Positions 1-9,206 of a DNA stretch of 64,000 bases are shown piece after piece (position 1 is the first letter of the stretch; every line of letters begins with the position of its first letter). The position numbers and the translations under genes are program-made. The notes below the pieces were generated by a model, which did no database searches, was not told the origin of the DNA, and worked only from the letters and a program-made list of their open reading frames with translations. Origin of the DNA: Niallia endozanthoxylica (GTDB lineage: Bacteria; Bacillota; Bacilli; Bacillales; Cytobacillaceae); contig NZ_VYKL01000015.1 of assembly GCF_008710145.1 (NCBI RefSeq), positions 496,001-560,000 on the forward strand, in the 5' to 3' direction.

Positions 1-805
1 AAAACAGCTCGGTTTCCGTAGGAGAAATGTCTATTAAAAACAACAGAAGAGACCACATCTCAATATTTGATAATTCCTTGAGATTATACTGCAGCAGTTG
101 CGTTAATGATTTTTCATGATTACTCATTCCTGGTAAATATTGAAACAAACCTGTATCAAGCAAAAGCTGCAACGCTGCCTTTCGGTTTTCACCTTGGAGT
201 AATTTTTCAAATTCTACTGTTTTTCTCTCCGTTGCAATATTTTCTAACAAAATGGCATATTTTCTTAAGGCTTGAAGGGTTTCTATTTCAATCGAAAAGG
301 ATAATTGGCTGACAAAGCGTACGGCTCTCATCATCCTTAATGCATCTTCATGGAAACGCTCAGTTGCTGAACCAACCGTTTTAATTATTCTTTGCTTAAT
401 TGCTTCTTGACCATGGAACGGATCAATTAAATGACCTTCCTTGTCCATGGCAATGCTATTCATCGTAAAATCGCGGCGTTTTAAATCCTCTTCAAGATTT
501 CGAATAAAGGTGACATCACTAGGTCTGCGAAAATCTATATATTCTCCATCCGTACGGAAAGTTGTAAGCTCATATGTATCTTTATCCCATAAAACGACAA
601 CGGTTCCATGTTCAATGCCGACATCAATTGTTCTTGGAAAAACCTTTTTTACTTCCTGCGGCGTAGCGGAAGTGGCAATATCAACATCAGCAATTTCTTT
701 ACCAAGTATGTAATCACGAACACAGCCGCCTACAAAATAGGCTTCAAAACCAGCCTGTTCAATTCTCTCAAAAAGGGGGATGGCTTTTTTAAAAATCGGC
801 ATCAT
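1..805 (-). CDS. cca: CCA-adding tRNA nucleotidyltransferase, N-terminal part (cut by window edge)
   Basis: Adds or repairs the 3' CCA end of tRNAs in the cytoplasm. I translated the open minus-strand frame by hand: it starts [20 protein letters not shown] and runs without a stop for 268 codons to the window edge. It shows the nucleotidyltransferase core: a GGCVRD helix, the metal-binding DVDIAT motif (two carboxylates), and [10 protein letters not shown] followed by a GRxR-like [15 protein letters not shown] block, as in class II CCA enzymes. The C-terminal tRNA-binding part is outside the window. The first ATG overlaps the bshA stop (ATGA), so the two are translationally coupled; a second in-frame ATG lies one codon on. 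The bshA-cca order matches B. subtilis. Confidence 0.95.
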   Translation of the reverse strand, partial: MMPIFKKAIPLFERIEQAGFEAYFVGGCVRDYILGKEIADVDIATSATPQEVKKVFPRTIDVGIEHGTVVVLWDKDTYELTTFRTDGEYIDFRRPSDVTFIRNLEEDLKRRDFTMNSIAMDKEGHLIDPFHGQEAIKQRIIKTVGSATERFHEDALRMMRAVRFVSQLSFSIEIETLQALRKYAILLENIATERKTVEFEKLLQGENRKAALQLLLDTGLFQYLPGMSNHEKSLTQLLQYNLKELSNIEMWSLLLFLIDISPTETELF

Positions 806-1947
806 CCCACTTCACCACTTTTCAATAATTGATAATAAATTTGTTCATATTGTTCAACAATCTTTTCCGCACGAAAATGTTCGTTTACAATGTTAATGGA
901 GTTCTGCGAAAACTGCCTATGCATGACTTCGTCCATTAAGAGATGAACGGCTTTCTCTGCTACATGCTCAACATCTCCAAGTTCACATAAATAACCATTA
1001 ACTCCATCTCGAATCACTTCAGGAATGCCGCCAATATTTGTCCCAATACATGGCACTCCGCAAGCCATTGCCTCAAGAGCTACCAGTCCAAAGCTTTCTT
1101 TTTCTGATAAAAGAAGCATTAAATCACTAATAGAGTAGAGTTCCTCGAGATTGTCCTGTTTACCAAGAAATAAAACATGATCCTGTATATTTAATTTCTC
1201 GACAAGCTGACTAACAATTGAAAATTCCGGTCCATCCCCGACCAATAACAACTTTGCAGGTAATTGAGACACAATTTTTGCAAATGCCCTTACAACATCA
1301 GGAACACGCTTAACGTTTCGAAAATTAGAAACATGGATAACAACCTTCTCATCGCTGCTTATTTTATATTCTTCTTTCAGGTGACAAGTGGATATTTTGT
1401 GATAGACCCGTTCATCAATAAAGTTATAGACTGGCAGGATATTCTTTTTCGGTTTCAAAAGATCATAAGTTTCAGCAATTAATGAGTGAGAAACAGCCGT
1501 AACCGCATCAGACTTTTCAATTCCAAACCGAATAGCATCTGTTAAGGATGCATCATAACCAAGGACCGTAATATCTGTGCCATGCAAAGTTGTGACAATT
1601 TTTATATCTTTCCCTGACATTTGTTTTGCCAAAATCGCACAAACAGCATGAGGAATAGCATAATGCACATGAAGTAAATCTAGTTTTTCTCTTTTAATTA
1701 CTTCTGCCATTTTACTTGCAAGTGCAATATCATAGGGAGGGTATTGAAATACGGAATATTGATTAACCTCCACCTGATGATAGTAAATATTATGATACAT
1801 TTTCTTCAATCTAAATGGCAGACTGGATGAAATAAAATGAATACTATGACCTCTTTCCGCCAGCATCTTGCCAAGTTCTGTTGCAACAACTCCTGAACCA
1901 CCAACAGTTGGGTAACAGGTAATACCGATTTTGAGTTTTGTTTTCAT
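802..1947 (-). CDS. bshA: N-acetyl-alpha-D-glucosaminyl L-malate synthase, bacillithiol pathway
   Basis: GT4-family glycosyltransferase, 381 aa, that joins GlcNAc from UDP-GlcNAc to L-malate as the first step of bacillithiol synthesis. Visible features are the N-terminal [14 protein letters not shown] loop (residues about 15-28) that contacts the nucleotide sugar, a GTDITVLG segment, and the C-terminal [16 protein letters not shown] motif with the EX7E glutamates. Length fits the family. It precedes cca with a 4-base overlap. In B. subtilis the deacetylase gene bshB1 lies between mgsA and bshA; here only about 100 bp separate them, so the deacetylase must be encoded elsewhere. ypdA, the proposed bacillithiol-disulfide reductase, is in this window at 41.4 kb. 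Confidence 0.95.
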   Translation of the reverse strand: MKTKLKIGITCYPTVGGSGVVATELGKMLAERGHSIHFISSSLPFRLKKMYHNIYYHQVEVNQYSVFQYPPYDIALASKMAEVIKREKLDLLHVHYAIPHAVCAILAKQMSGKDIKIVTTLHGTDITVLGYDASLTDAIRFGIEKSDAVTAVSHSLIAETYDLLKPKKNILPVYNFIDERVYHKISTCHLKEEYKISSDEKVVIHVSNFRNVKRVPDVVRAFAKIVSQLPAKLLLVGDGPEFSIVSQLVEKLNIQDHVLFLGKQDNLEELYSISDLMLLLSEKESFGLVALEAMACGVPCIGTNIGGIPEVIRDGVNGYLCELGDVEHVAEKAVHLLMDEVMHRQFSQNSINIVNEHFRAEKIVEQYEQIYYQLLKSGEVG

Positions 1948-2050
1948 CTACCTTTTCTCCTCATTAATTCTTCATTCACTGTCGGCTTTTTCAGTAAAGA
2001 TTTTAATTATTTATGTACAAAGGGATAGTAAGTCATCCCTTATATAACGA

Positions 2051-2473
2051 TTACACAGATTCACTTACAGGTGCTTGTCCTCTGACAATATTACGCCAAG
2101 AAAGATCCTCTCTCTCTAACCCTCTGACTAATACTTCTCCAGTTCCCATATTGGTAGCAAGCGGTACAGCGTATACGTCACAAAGACGAATTAAAGCCGT
2201 TACATCCGGTTCATGAGGCTGAGCGGTTAACGGGTCGCGAAAGAAAAAGACCATATCCATTTTATTATTTGCAATCAGAGCCCCTATTTCCTGGTCCCCT
2301 CCAAATGGTCCAGATTGAAAACGATGGACAGAAAGCCCTGTTGCATCCATTATTTTTTGTCCCGTTGTACCTGTTGCATATAGTGTATGTTCCTTTAGGA
2401 TAGACTGATAAGCTGTAGTGAAACGAATCATATCATCCTTTTTCTTATCATGGGCAATTAATGCAATATTCAT
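2051..2473 (-). CDS. mgsA: methylglyoxal synthase
   Basis: Converts dihydroxyacetone phosphate to methylglyoxal and phosphate, a bypass of lower glycolysis under phosphate limitation or sugar excess. The protein is 140 aa. The catalytic set known from the E. coli enzyme is present at a constant offset of 11: His8, Asp60 (in [12 protein letters not shown]), Asp80, His87 and Asp90. The phosphate-binding TGTTG loop is at about residues 34-38. It follows dapB by about 15 bp on the same strand, so it probably belongs to a dapB-mgsA-bshA-cca transcription unit as in B. subtilis. Confidence 0.96.
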   Translation of the reverse strand: MNIALIAHDKKKDDMIRFTTAYQSILKEHTLYATGTTGQKIMDATGLSVHRFQSGPFGGDQEIGALIANNKMDMVFFFRDPLTAQPHEPDVTALIRLCDVYAVPLATNMGTGEVLVRGLEREDLSWRNIVRGQAPVSESV

Positions 2474-2488
2474 AATGGTTCCCTCGCT

Positions 2489-3289
2489 TTATTCAATAAT
2501 ATTTTCTAAACCGTACACAAGCGTATTAAGATTCATAACTGTGTCAACCGCTAATTTCACTCCAGACATAAATGAAAATCGGTCAAAAGAATCATGACGA
2601 ATCGTCAAGGTTTGTCCTTCTGCTCCAAACATAACCTGTTGATGAGCAATTAATCCGGGTAAGCGGACAGAGTGAATATGCATCCCTGAAAAATCAGCCC
2701 CTCTTGCACCTGGAAGTGTTTCTTTTTCATCTGGATGTCCCTGTGATTTCTCTTGTCTAACTTCAGCAATCATTTCAGCCGTTTTTACTGCTGTTCCAGA
2801 AGGAGCATCCAACTTTTTATCATGATGCAATTCAATAATCTCCACATCCTGGAAATACCTCCCGGCCATTTGCGAGAATTTCATCATCAATACTGCACCT
2901 AATGCAAAGTTAGGCGCAATAATACAGCCTGTTTCTTTTTGTTGGCAAAGTTCTTCTAGTTCCGCTAGATTTTCGTTTGTAAACCCGGTTGTTCCCACTA
3001 CCGGACGAACACCAAACTCCAATGCTGTTTTCGTATGATGCATTCCTACTTCAGGCGTTGTTAAATCAATAAGAACATCTGCCTTTATTTCTGATAAACA
3101 ATCATTAATATTAGCAAAAACAGGTACAGGCAATGTTGATACACCTTCTACTTCATTTAACCTTTTGCCTCCATGCTTATGGTCAATGACTGCGACTAAT
3201 TCAAAATGCTCTGTTCTTTCAACTAATTTAACTGCTTCAGATCCCATTCGCCCTCTCGGACCTGCAATGATAATTTTTGTTGTTTCCAT
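2489..3289 (-). CDS. dapB: 4-hydroxy-tetrahydrodipicolinate reductase
   Basis: NAD(P)H-dependent step of the diaminopimelate/lysine pathway, feeding peptidoglycan and, in the mother cell, dipicolinate. I place the start at [10 protein letters not shown] (266 aa) rather than nine codons upstream, because an AGGAGA ribosome site sits about 6 bases before this ATG and the longer version would overlap ypjD. The Rossmann motif GPRGRMG is at residues 10-16. The [15 protein letters not shown] block carries the catalytic histidine and lysine. It follows ypjD directly. Length and order match B. subtilis. Confidence 0.96.
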   Translation of the reverse strand: METTKIIIAGPRGRMGSEAVKLVERTEHFELVAVIDHKHGGKRLNEVEGVSTLPVPVFANINDCLSEIKADVLIDLTTPEVGMHHTKTALEFGVRPVVGTTGFTNENLAELEELCQQKETGCIIAPNFALGAVLMMKFSQMAGRYFQDVEIIELHHDKKLDAPSGTAVKTAEMIAEVRQEKSQGHPDEKETLPGARGADFSGMHIHSVRLPGLIAHQQVMFGAEGQTLTIRHDSFDRFSFMSGVKLAVDTVMNLNTLVYGLENIIE

Positions 3290-3290
3290 A

Positions 3291-3638
3291 TTAATCTCCT
3301 CTTTCTTTATCATCAATTTTTGTCCAACGGTCTTTGTCTCTTGTATTAAATTTATGCATCACCCGATTATGGGCTTCTTCAAGGTCTATATGTAAGGAAT
3401 TTGCAAAGCAAATGAGGACAAATAATAAATCACCAAGTTCTTCTTCAACCGTATTTTTCTCTTCAGAAACTTTTTTTGGTTTTTCTCCATAGTAGTGGTT
3501 AATCTCTCGGGCTAATTCGCCTAATTCTTCCGTCAGTCTAGCTGTCATAGCCAGTGGACTAAAGTAGCCTTCTTTAAATTGACTAATGTAAGCGTCTACT
3601 TCCTTTTGAAGTTCTTTCATCGTTTTATCATTTGACAA
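3291..3638 (-). CDS. ypjD: MazG-type nucleotide pyrophosphohydrolase YpjD
   Basis: Small all-helical NTP pyrophosphohydrolase of the MazG/dUTPase-like fold, presumed to clear non-canonical nucleotides; the exact substrate is not known from sequence. The metal-binding pattern [10 protein letters not shown] followed by [11 protein letters not shown] gives the typical ExxE...ExxD acidic set. The longest frame begins at a GTG (3647), but a TTG at 3638 gives [10 protein letters not shown], similar to the B. subtilis protein, and has AGGGGTGAT at good spacing, so I use it (115 aa). It sits just upstream of dapB, with which it is probably cotranscribed. Confidence 0.88.
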   Translation of the reverse strand: MSNDKTMKELQKEVDAYISQFKEGYFSPLAMTARLTEELGELAREINHYYGEKPKKVSEEKNTVEEELGDLLFVLICFANSLHIDLEEAHNRVMHKFNTRDKDRWTKIDDKERGD

Positions 3639-3814
3639 CCATATCACCCCTAAGATGCATAGTATAAATTCACTCTTCTATCATGTTAGCTAAACTGAGC
3701 GATTTTGACAAATGTTTTTCTTGTTTTCAAAACCTTTGTGTATTTGTTTACCTAATATTTTTCCTATATAATAATAATCGTTTTAAGGTCTACTTTGGAA
3801 GCGGAGGAAAAAAT

Positions 3815-4687
3815 ATGGTTTTTGATATAAAAATAAAAAATACTCTCTTTATTCTCTTGGGCTCCTGCATTTACTCTTTTGGAATTGTTCATTTTAATAT
3901 GCAAAATAATTTAGCAGAGGGAGGGTTTACCGGAATAACATTGCTTCTCTATTTTCTATTTCATTGGGATCCCTCCTATGTTAATTTAATTCTAAATATC
4001 CCTTTATTTTTCATTGGATGGAAAATTCTGGGACGTAATTCTTTAATCTATACAATTATTGGGACAGTAGCCGTATCTGTATTTCTATGGATTTTTCAAA
4101 GATATCAAATTAATATGCCGCTAAAAGAAGATATGACCTTGGCTGCTTTATTTGCAGGAGTTTCGATTGGTGTCGGCTTAGGAATTATATTTCGGTTTGG
4201 CGGCACAACTGGCGGAGTCGATATCATTGCTCGTCTCGTCTATAAATATATCGGCTGGAGCATGGGAAAAACAATGTTTATCTTTGATGCTGTAGTCATC
4301 ACCTTATCACTAATCTTTTATTTAGACTATCACGAAGCCATGTACACCCTTGTTTTGGTCTTTATCTCTGCAAGAGTCATTGATTTTATGCAGGAAGGTG
4401 CTTATTCTGCAAGAGGAGCTATGATTATCTCCGAGAATAATGATGAAATAGCGAGTAAAATATTGCAAGAAATGGGCAGAGGTGTCACAGTTTTGAAAGG
4501 CTATGGTTCCTATACAAAACAGGACCGCGAAGTTTTATACTGCGTAGTCGCGAAAAATGAAATTGTTCGTTTAAAAAGTGTTATCATGGAAGTTGATCCC
4601 CATGCATTCGTATCAGTCAGTATCGTCCATGACGTCATTGGTGAAGGCTTCACGCTAGATGAAAACAAAAAACCAATTCAAGTGTAA
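3815..4687 (+). CDS. ypjC: YitT-family membrane protein (DUF2179), YpjC
   Basis: Integral membrane protein of unknown biochemical role. I place the start at MVFDIKIKNT (290 aa), because a GGAGG lies 7 bases before this ATG; the open frame extends 44 codons further upstream without a comparable ribosome site. About five to six hydrophobic helices fill the first two thirds (for example LILNIPLFFIGWKIL and TIIGTVAVSVFLWIF). The last 80 residues form a soluble DUF2179 domain (YSARGAMIISENNDEIASKI). The FGGTTGGVDIIARL segment is typical of YitT proteins. The gene is convergent with the yugP-like gene and shares its terminator. Confidence 0.9.
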   Translation: MVFDIKIKNTLFILLGSCIYSFGIVHFNMQNNLAEGGFTGITLLLYFLFHWDPSYVNLILNIPLFFIGWKILGRNSLIYTIIGTVAVSVFLWIFQRYQINMPLKEDMTLAALFAGVSIGVGLGIIFRFGGTTGGVDIIARLVYKYIGWSMGKTMFIFDAVVITLSLIFYLDYHEAMYTLVLVFISARVIDFMQEGAYSARGAMIISENNDEIASKILQEMGRGVTVLKGYGSYTKQDREVLYCVVAKNEIVRLKSVIMEVDPHAFVSVSIVHDVIGEGFTLDENKKPIQV

Positions 4688-4724
4688 AAAAAAGGATTTA
4701 GACAAATGTCTAAATCCTTTTTTT
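4688..4724. terminator. bidirectional intrinsic terminator between ypjC and the yugP-like gene
   Basis: A-rich tract, a 10-11 bp stem (GGATTTAGACA paired with TGTCTAAATCC, loop of 2-4 bases) and a T tract. It is symmetric and so can stop transcription from both convergent genes. The final T residues run into the stop codon of the minus-strand gene. Confidence 0.88.
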
Positions 4725-5397
4725 AATCGTCACTTTGCATTCCAGTATAAACGAGAATTAAGCGGACTAATTCTAATACAGCAATGGCAGCGGCCGCTAC
4801 GTACGTTAAAGCAGCTGCACTTAACACTTTTCTTGTTTCACGTTCTTCATCATTACGAATCACACCAAGCGCTACACATTGATCCATAGCACGGCTTGAC
4901 GCGTTAAATTCAACAGGAAGCGTTACAAGCTGAAATAAAACAGCTGCAGCCATAAAAACAATTCCAAGTAATACAAAGTTACTCATACCTAGAAGCATTC
5001 CAATAATAATTAATATCCAAGAAAAATTAGAGCCAATATTGGCAACTGGAACTAAAGTATGTCGTAAACGCAAGAAACTGTATGCTTCTTTATCCTGAAT
5101 TGCATGACCGACTTCGTGGGCAGCAACTGCTGCAGCCGCAATTGAATGTCCGTGATAGTTATCTGATGACAGTCGAACAGTTTTTGTTCTAGGGTCATAA
5201 TGATCTGACAGAACACCCCGGACTTCTTCAATATTTACATTGTAGAGTCCATTTTCATCAAGAATTTTTCTTGCTACTTCTGCACCTCTCAAATGTGAGG
5301 ACGAAGCGACATTTGAGTATTTAGAATAAGTTTTTTTCACCCGAATCTGCGCCCATATCGGAATGATAATAATAATCGCAAAATAGATTAAAAACAA
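4723..5397 (-). CDS. yugP: YugP-family neutral zinc metallopeptidase, membrane bound
   Basis: 224 aa membrane-embedded zinc peptidase of the family typified by B. subtilis YugP; substrate unknown. An N-terminal membrane helix (residues 1-18) is followed by the HEVGH zinc motif in AAAVAAHEVGHAIQDKEAY at about residue 93, then two closely spaced membrane helices (about 123-160) and a C-terminal one near residue 200. Translation appears to start at TTG with GGAGG 9 bases upstream. In B. subtilis the homologue is not in this neighbourhood, so its place between ypjC and ypjB is a local rearrangement. The symbol is by family resemblance. Confidence 0.85.
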   Translation of the reverse strand: MFLIYFAIIIIIPIWAQIRVKKTYSKYSNVASSSHLRGAEVARKILDENGLYNVNIEEVRGVLSDHYDPRTKTVRLSSDNYHGHSIAAAAVAAHEVGHAIQDKEAYSFLRLRHTLVPVANIGSNFSWILIIIGMLLGMSNFVLLGIVFMAAAVLFQLVTLPVEFNASSRAMDQCVALGVIRNDEERETRKVLSAAALTYVAAAAIAVLELVRLILVYTGMQSDD

Positions 5398-5509
5398 AGC
5401 TTTATTCCTCCATTCAACATACTATTATCTATTATTGTAAGAGTAATTATAATACCATGTCAAACGATAAGCTTTTACAAGAAATGAATGGGGAATTAGA
5501 TTTCTTAAT

Positions 5510-6295
5510 CTATATCGAACGATTTTTCCTTCTTTCCTTTTCACCTACATATTTTCTCCATCCCACATAGGATAATGTAACAATAATAATACTTCCAGTT
5601 GAGATAATGACCCACCATAATGAAGGTTCAGTCTCGTCAGCTTCTAAATCGTCAAAGATACTTTGTAAATCATTTTCAAGAATAAGCAACTCCTTCATCG
5701 AATTCTGCTTTGATAACACGTCCTGCCTGTAATGATTAATATAGTTAATTCTTGTATCAAGTTTTTGAAACCGCTCTGTTGAAACATCGAGCTTCATACT
5801 CGGATTTATCACTTCATATAATGATAAAAAAGAATTAAGACTCGTATAGAAAGCATCTTGATTACCATTAAATGCAGCTTCCTTAACTTCGTCAAAAACG
5901 GCTAGTATCGGTTCCTCCATTTTCGTCCAAAGAGGGTGCTTTGTTGTGGAAATGGCATCAATAACTAGACGGAATTTCGTTACCCGATTAATTCTTTCAT
6001 CAGGATTCATTGAAACATTCGTCGTCGCTTCAATCGCTTCATTATGAGCAATGGTGACGATTCGCAATTCATCCATTGTAAAAGTATTTTCTTTTACTGT
6101 TACGGACGAGAATTTATCAGAGAAAGCCTCTAAAATTTTTTTAGCATCCCCATATCTCTTCGATTTGGTTAATTGCAGTGCCTCATCAGATAGAGCGTTA
6201 AGCTGATCAATTGGCGACGTTTCTTCGTTAGCTGATGCAATTGGAGATAATAAAAGCAAACCTAATATTATTACAATCCATAACTTGGATTTCAT
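5510..6295 (-). CDS. ypjB: YpjB, sporulation-associated membrane-anchored protein
   Basis: 261 aa protein with a cleavable-looking signal peptide (MKSKLWIVIILGLLLLSPIASA), a mostly helical extracytoplasmic domain rich in charged residues, and one C-terminal membrane helix (SLWWVIISTGSIIIVTLSYV) followed by a basic cytoplasmic tail. This layout and the position next to ypjA match B. subtilis YpjB, annotated as a sporulation protein of unknown mechanism. A strong GAGGGGGG ribosome site precedes the ATG. No catalytic motif is visible. Confidence 0.85.
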   Translation of the reverse strand: MKSKLWIVIILGLLLLSPIASANEETSPIDQLNALSDEALQLTKSKRYGDAKKILEAFSDKFSSVTVKENTFTMDELRIVTIAHNEAIEATTNVSMNPDERINRVTKFRLVIDAISTTKHPLWTKMEEPILAVFDEVKEAAFNGNQDAFYTSLNSFLSLYEVINPSMKLDVSTERFQKLDTRINYINHYRQDVLSKQNSMKELLILENDLQSIFDDLEADETEPSLWWVIISTGSIIIVTLSYVGWRKYVGEKERRKNRSI

Positions 6296-6367
6296 GCTTG
6301 TCCCCCCTCATTAGTAACAATGTATGAGAAACAGGACAAGGATAGACCTATATATCATTTAGATCTT

Positions 6368-6949
6368 TCATTCATATCGATTTCTTTTCACTCCTGCATA
6401 GTAAGCAGCCATCAAACAAAAGATACTGAGCCAAAAAGTAAAATAACCAATTTGTGGTATATATTGATCAAGCATGCTATAGCGGGGAAGCATAAAAAAT
6501 ACGTAATCGATTACATCGTTATGCAGAGTCCAGATTCCTGTTACAATTAAATGCCAGGTTTTAATTCGATAGTAAGGGGCATATAATAGACCTTGAACTG
6601 CCATACCTGCGTGGGATAAAATAAGCATCCAAGCTGTAAAATTTAGCTCCCCTCCTGCAAAATAAACAAGAAAATTCATTACAACAGCCCAGATTCCGTA
6701 TTTTAATAACGTAACGACTGCCAATGCCTCAAATAACGGCCAGTTTTTTCCCATTAAAAACGCTATAAGCACAAAAACAAAAAACAAACTAGCTGTCGGG
6801 CTGTCTGGGACAAATAACAAAAATTTGGCCGGTGTGTCTGCTAATTGCCAGCCATACCAATAATATCCATACACAGTGCCTAGAATATTCACTACTAGCA
6901 GAAGCCACAAAAAGTTACGGTCCCTTAAAATTGGATAGATCCACTTCAT
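6368..6949 (-). CDS. ypjA: YpjA, DUF1405 membrane protein
   Basis: Integral membrane protein of unknown function with five to six hydrophobic segments, starting with NFLWLLLVVNILGTVYGYYW. I place the start at MKWIYPILRDR (193 aa): the ribosome site GAGGGG is about 8 bases before it, and the homologue begins similarly. It lies between the qcrABC operon and ypjB on the same strand, as in B. subtilis, but a large palindrome (7016-7077) separates it from qcrC, so it likely has its own promoter or is only partly read through. No catalytic residues stand out. Confidence 0.85.
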   Translation of the reverse strand: MKWIYPILRDRNFLWLLLVVNILGTVYGYYWYGWQLADTPAKFLLFVPDSPTASLFFVFVLIAFLMGKNWPLFEALAVVTLLKYGIWAVVMNFLVYFAGGELNFTAWMLILSHAGMAVQGLLYAPYYRIKTWHLIVTGIWTLHNDVIDYVFFMLPRYSMLDQYIPQIGYFTFWLSIFCLMAAYYAGVKRNRYE

Positions 6950-7015
6950 CTTTTTCCCCTCATCTCTTTCCAAATATTACACTTATTTATCTTAACATAG
7001 GCCTATACTGTGGAT

Positions 7016-7077
7016 TAAATAATAAATCGTGAAAAAGCCGGCGAATATTCGCCGGCTTTTTCACGATTTATTATTTA
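7016..7077 (-). terminator. 62 bp perfect palindrome ending qcrABC
   Basis: Positions 7016-7046 and 7047-7077 are exact reverse complements with no spacer, giving a 31 bp arm; the centre reads GGCGAATATTCGCC and is flanked by AAAAAGCC/GGCTTTTT. The qcrC stop codon (7071-7073) lies inside the right arm. The GC-rich core followed by TTTTTCACGATTTATT on the minus strand can act as an intrinsic terminator. The symmetry means it could also stop plus-strand transcription. Confidence 0.85.
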
Positions 7078-7850
7078 CTTTTCACACTAGAAATAAACTC
7101 TGCTAATTTCGCTAATTCCTCATCAGTACCTTTAAATAAGCCCGGAGGCATTTTTCCACTTTCAGAACCGTTTTTAGCAATCTCAGCAACTTCCTCAGGA
7201 GTTAGGCCTGTATCAATTAAAGCAGGTGCAGCTGCTCCGCCTTCAAGCTGATTACCGTGACAGCTTATACAACCATTTGCTTCAAAAATCTTATATCCTT
7301 CTGCTGAAGTATCAATATCTGCTTCTGCAACAATCTTTCCTTGTTCTGCGGCTGCCTCCCAGTCATGAGTAGCGACCGATTCCCAAGTTAAATACGTTAT
7401 ACCTGCAATGGCTAAAAGCATAAAACCTGTTGCTAAAGGACGTTTAGCTGGACGTCTTTCAGGTCCGCGATCAATAAACGGTGCTAGTAATAAAGCGCCA
7501 AATGCCAAGCCCGGAATAACTAAGGCCCCAATTACGTTATAAGGCCCAGATGCATAGCTATATTTTAATAATTGATATAAGAATAAGAAGTACCAATCTG
7601 GCATTGGAATATATGCAGTATCACTAGGATCAGCAATTTTTTCTAACGGAGACGGATGCGCAACTGTTAAACATAAGAAGCCGATAAGAAAAACCGCACC
7701 AACCATCCATTCTTTTAATAAAAAGTTTGGCCAGAAAGCTTCTGTTTTGCCTGGGTATTCCGAATAATCTTTTGGAATATTCGGTTTTCTATGTTCAGCC
7801 GCAGGCACGCGTGAATCGCCTACGAACTTCATACCTTTTCCACGATGCAT
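7071..7850 (-). CDS. qcrC: menaquinol:cytochrome c reductase, cytochrome b/c subunit
   Basis: 259 aa subunit that fuses a subunit-IV-like membrane part to a C-type cytochrome, as in Bacillus b6c1 complexes. Four membrane helices are predicted at about 49-66, 85-100, 106-126 and 140-156. The quinol-site motif PDWY (84-87) replaces PEWY of b6f complexes. The C-terminal domain carries CISCH at 194-198 for covalent heme, and Met234 in GKMPPG as the likely axial ligand. Last gene of qcrABC. A good AAAGGAGGG site precedes the ATG. Confidence 0.97.
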   Translation of the reverse strand: MHRGKGMKFVGDSRVPAAEHRKPNIPKDYSEYPGKTEAFWPNFLLKEWMVGAVFLIGFLCLTVAHPSPLEKIADPSDTAYIPMPDWYFLFLYQLLKYSYASGPYNVIGALVIPGLAFGALLLAPFIDRGPERRPAKRPLATGFMLLAIAGITYLTWESVATHDWEAAAEQGKIVAEADIDTSAEGYKIFEANGCISCHGNQLEGGAAAPALIDTGLTPEEVAEIAKNGSESGKMPPGLFKGTDEELAKLAEFISSVKSK

Positions 7851-7896
7851 GAATAGTCTCCCTCCTTTTAAGAGAATAATAAAACAAAAATTATGA

Positions 7897-8571
7897 TTAC
7901 AACGGACCAGAAATACCTTGTTTACGTATCATCATAAAGTGAGCTGCCATTAAACCAAACAAGGCTGCCGGCAGGAAGAATACGTGAATCGCAAAGAAAC
8001 GAGTAATCGTTTGGGCACCAACAATATCAGAACTGCCTGCTAATAAGATTTTTAAATATTCTCCAATAAATGGAACTGACTCAACAATTTGAATGGTTAC
8101 CTTTGTCGCAAATAGCGCTTTCATATCCCATGGCAATAAATAACCAGTTAATCCAAGACCAAGCATAACAAAGAATATTAACACACCAACAACCCAGTTT
8201 AATTCACGTGGTTTTTTGTATGCACCTTGGAAGAAAACACGCAATGTATGTAAAAACATCATGACAATAACCAAGCTCGCGCCCCAATGATGCATCCCTC
8301 TAACAATTTGTCCAAAAGCAACTTCATTTTGTAAGTAATAAACTGATTCCCAAGCATTTTTTATATCTGGAACATAATACATCGTTAGAAACATCCCAGA
8401 TAAAATCTGAATAACGGTGATAAAAAATGTAAGCCCGCCAAAACAATAAACAAAAGCTGAAAAATGATGTGCTGGATTTACATGCTCCGGAACTTCATGA
8501 TCAGCAATATCCCGCCACAAAGGCGTAATGTCTAAACGCTCATCTACCCAATCATAAATTTTGTTTAACAC
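7897..8571 (-). CDS. qcrB: menaquinol:cytochrome c reductase, cytochrome b6 subunit
   Basis: 224 aa four-helix cytochrome b6. The histidine pairs for the two b hemes are visible in MHHWGASLVIVMMFLHTLR and in FAIHVFFLPAALFGLMAAHF. Cys43 (FVYCFGG) is the conserved site for covalent attachment of the extra heme ci seen in Bacillus and b6f complexes. Translation starts with GTG (8571) behind a strong AAAGGAGG that overlaps the end of qcrA; the two genes are 3 bases apart. Electrons pass from menaquinol through this subunit and QcrA to the QcrC heme. Confidence 0.97.
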   Translation of the reverse strand: MLNKIYDWVDERLDITPLWRDIADHEVPEHVNPAHHFSAFVYCFGGLTFFITVIQILSGMFLTMYYVPDIKNAWESVYYLQNEVAFGQIVRGMHHWGASLVIVMMFLHTLRVFFQGAYKKPRELNWVVGVLIFFVMLGLGLTGYLLPWDMKALFATKVTIQIVESVPFIGEYLKILLAGSSDIVGAQTITRFFAIHVFFLPAALFGLMAAHFMMIRKQGISGPL

Positions 8572-8574
8572 TGA

Positions 8575-9081
8575 TTACGCCTCCTTTCGCGGTTCGGCTT
8601 TTCCTAAATATAAATAGCCGTCTTTTTCTTGAAATGGGTATACATCCAATGGTGCAATCGGCGGTGTGCCTGGAATGTTCGTACCATCTTTGGAATACAG
8701 CCCCCCATGACAAGGACAGTAAAAATGATCAGGATTAGCCTTGTCCGCATTCCAGTCAACCGTACAGCCTAAATGTTTACATACTGGAGAAAGGGCAATA
8801 ATCTCGCCTTTATCGTCTTTAAATACCCAAGCTGAATTGGTTACCTCTGACTCATACCAAGCATCCTGCTGTGTGAAAGTGAAGTCGACTCGTGTAGGAA
8901 CATTAGTAATATCACTAACTTTCTGTGGTGTGGCAATAAAATCGCTTCCGCCAGTATGCTTTAATACTGGATCTACAGCAAATCTTACCATTGGCATTAG
9001 CATACCCGCCGCCATAAATCCACCCACACCTGTTAATGTATAATTTAGGAACTGACGTCTAGACACATGATTTTTGCTCAT
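8575..9081 (-). CDS. qcrA: menaquinol:cytochrome c reductase, Rieske iron-sulfur subunit
   Basis: 168 aa Rieske protein. The [2Fe-2S] ligands are Cys101-x-His103 (CKHLGC) and Cys122-x-x-His125 (CPCHGG), with Cys106 and Cys124 forming the stabilising disulfide. A twin-arginine-like SRRQFLNYTLTG signal (R8-R9) precedes the N-terminal membrane anchor, consistent with Tat export of the folded cluster domain. First gene of qcrABC; a GGGGGGGAG ribosome site precedes the ATG and a near-consensus promoter lies at 9142-9170. Confidence 0.97.
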   Translation of the reverse strand: MSKNHVSRRQFLNYTLTGVGGFMAAGMLMPMVRFAVDPVLKHTGGSDFIATPQKVSDITNVPTRVDFTFTQQDAWYESEVTNSAWVFKDDKGEIIALSPVCKHLGCTVDWNADKANPDHFYCPCHGGLYSKDGTNIPGTPPIAPLDVYPFQEKDGYLYLGKAEPRKEA

Positions 9082-9141
9082 ATTTCTCCCCCCCTTTGGA
9101 ACAATTTTAAATTAACACAATTTTCATACTAGGACATACCA

Positions 9142-9170
9142 ATAATATATCAATATTTCAGTAAGGTCAA
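9142..9170 (-). promoter_or_regulatory. sigma-A promoter for qcrABC
   Basis: On the minus strand TTGACC, a 17-base spacer and TATTAT. It lies about 60-90 bases upstream of the qcrA start and matches the vegetative consensus at five of six positions in each box. Confidence 0.7.
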
Positions 9171-9206
9171 TATAATCAGAAAATATAAAATTCATTTTTC
9201 TTTCAT

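Noticed and set aside
441..832. Plus-strand open frames of 74-90 codons
   Set aside because: They lie opposite the cca coding sequence, which has clear family motifs; no ribosome sites and no recognisable protein.
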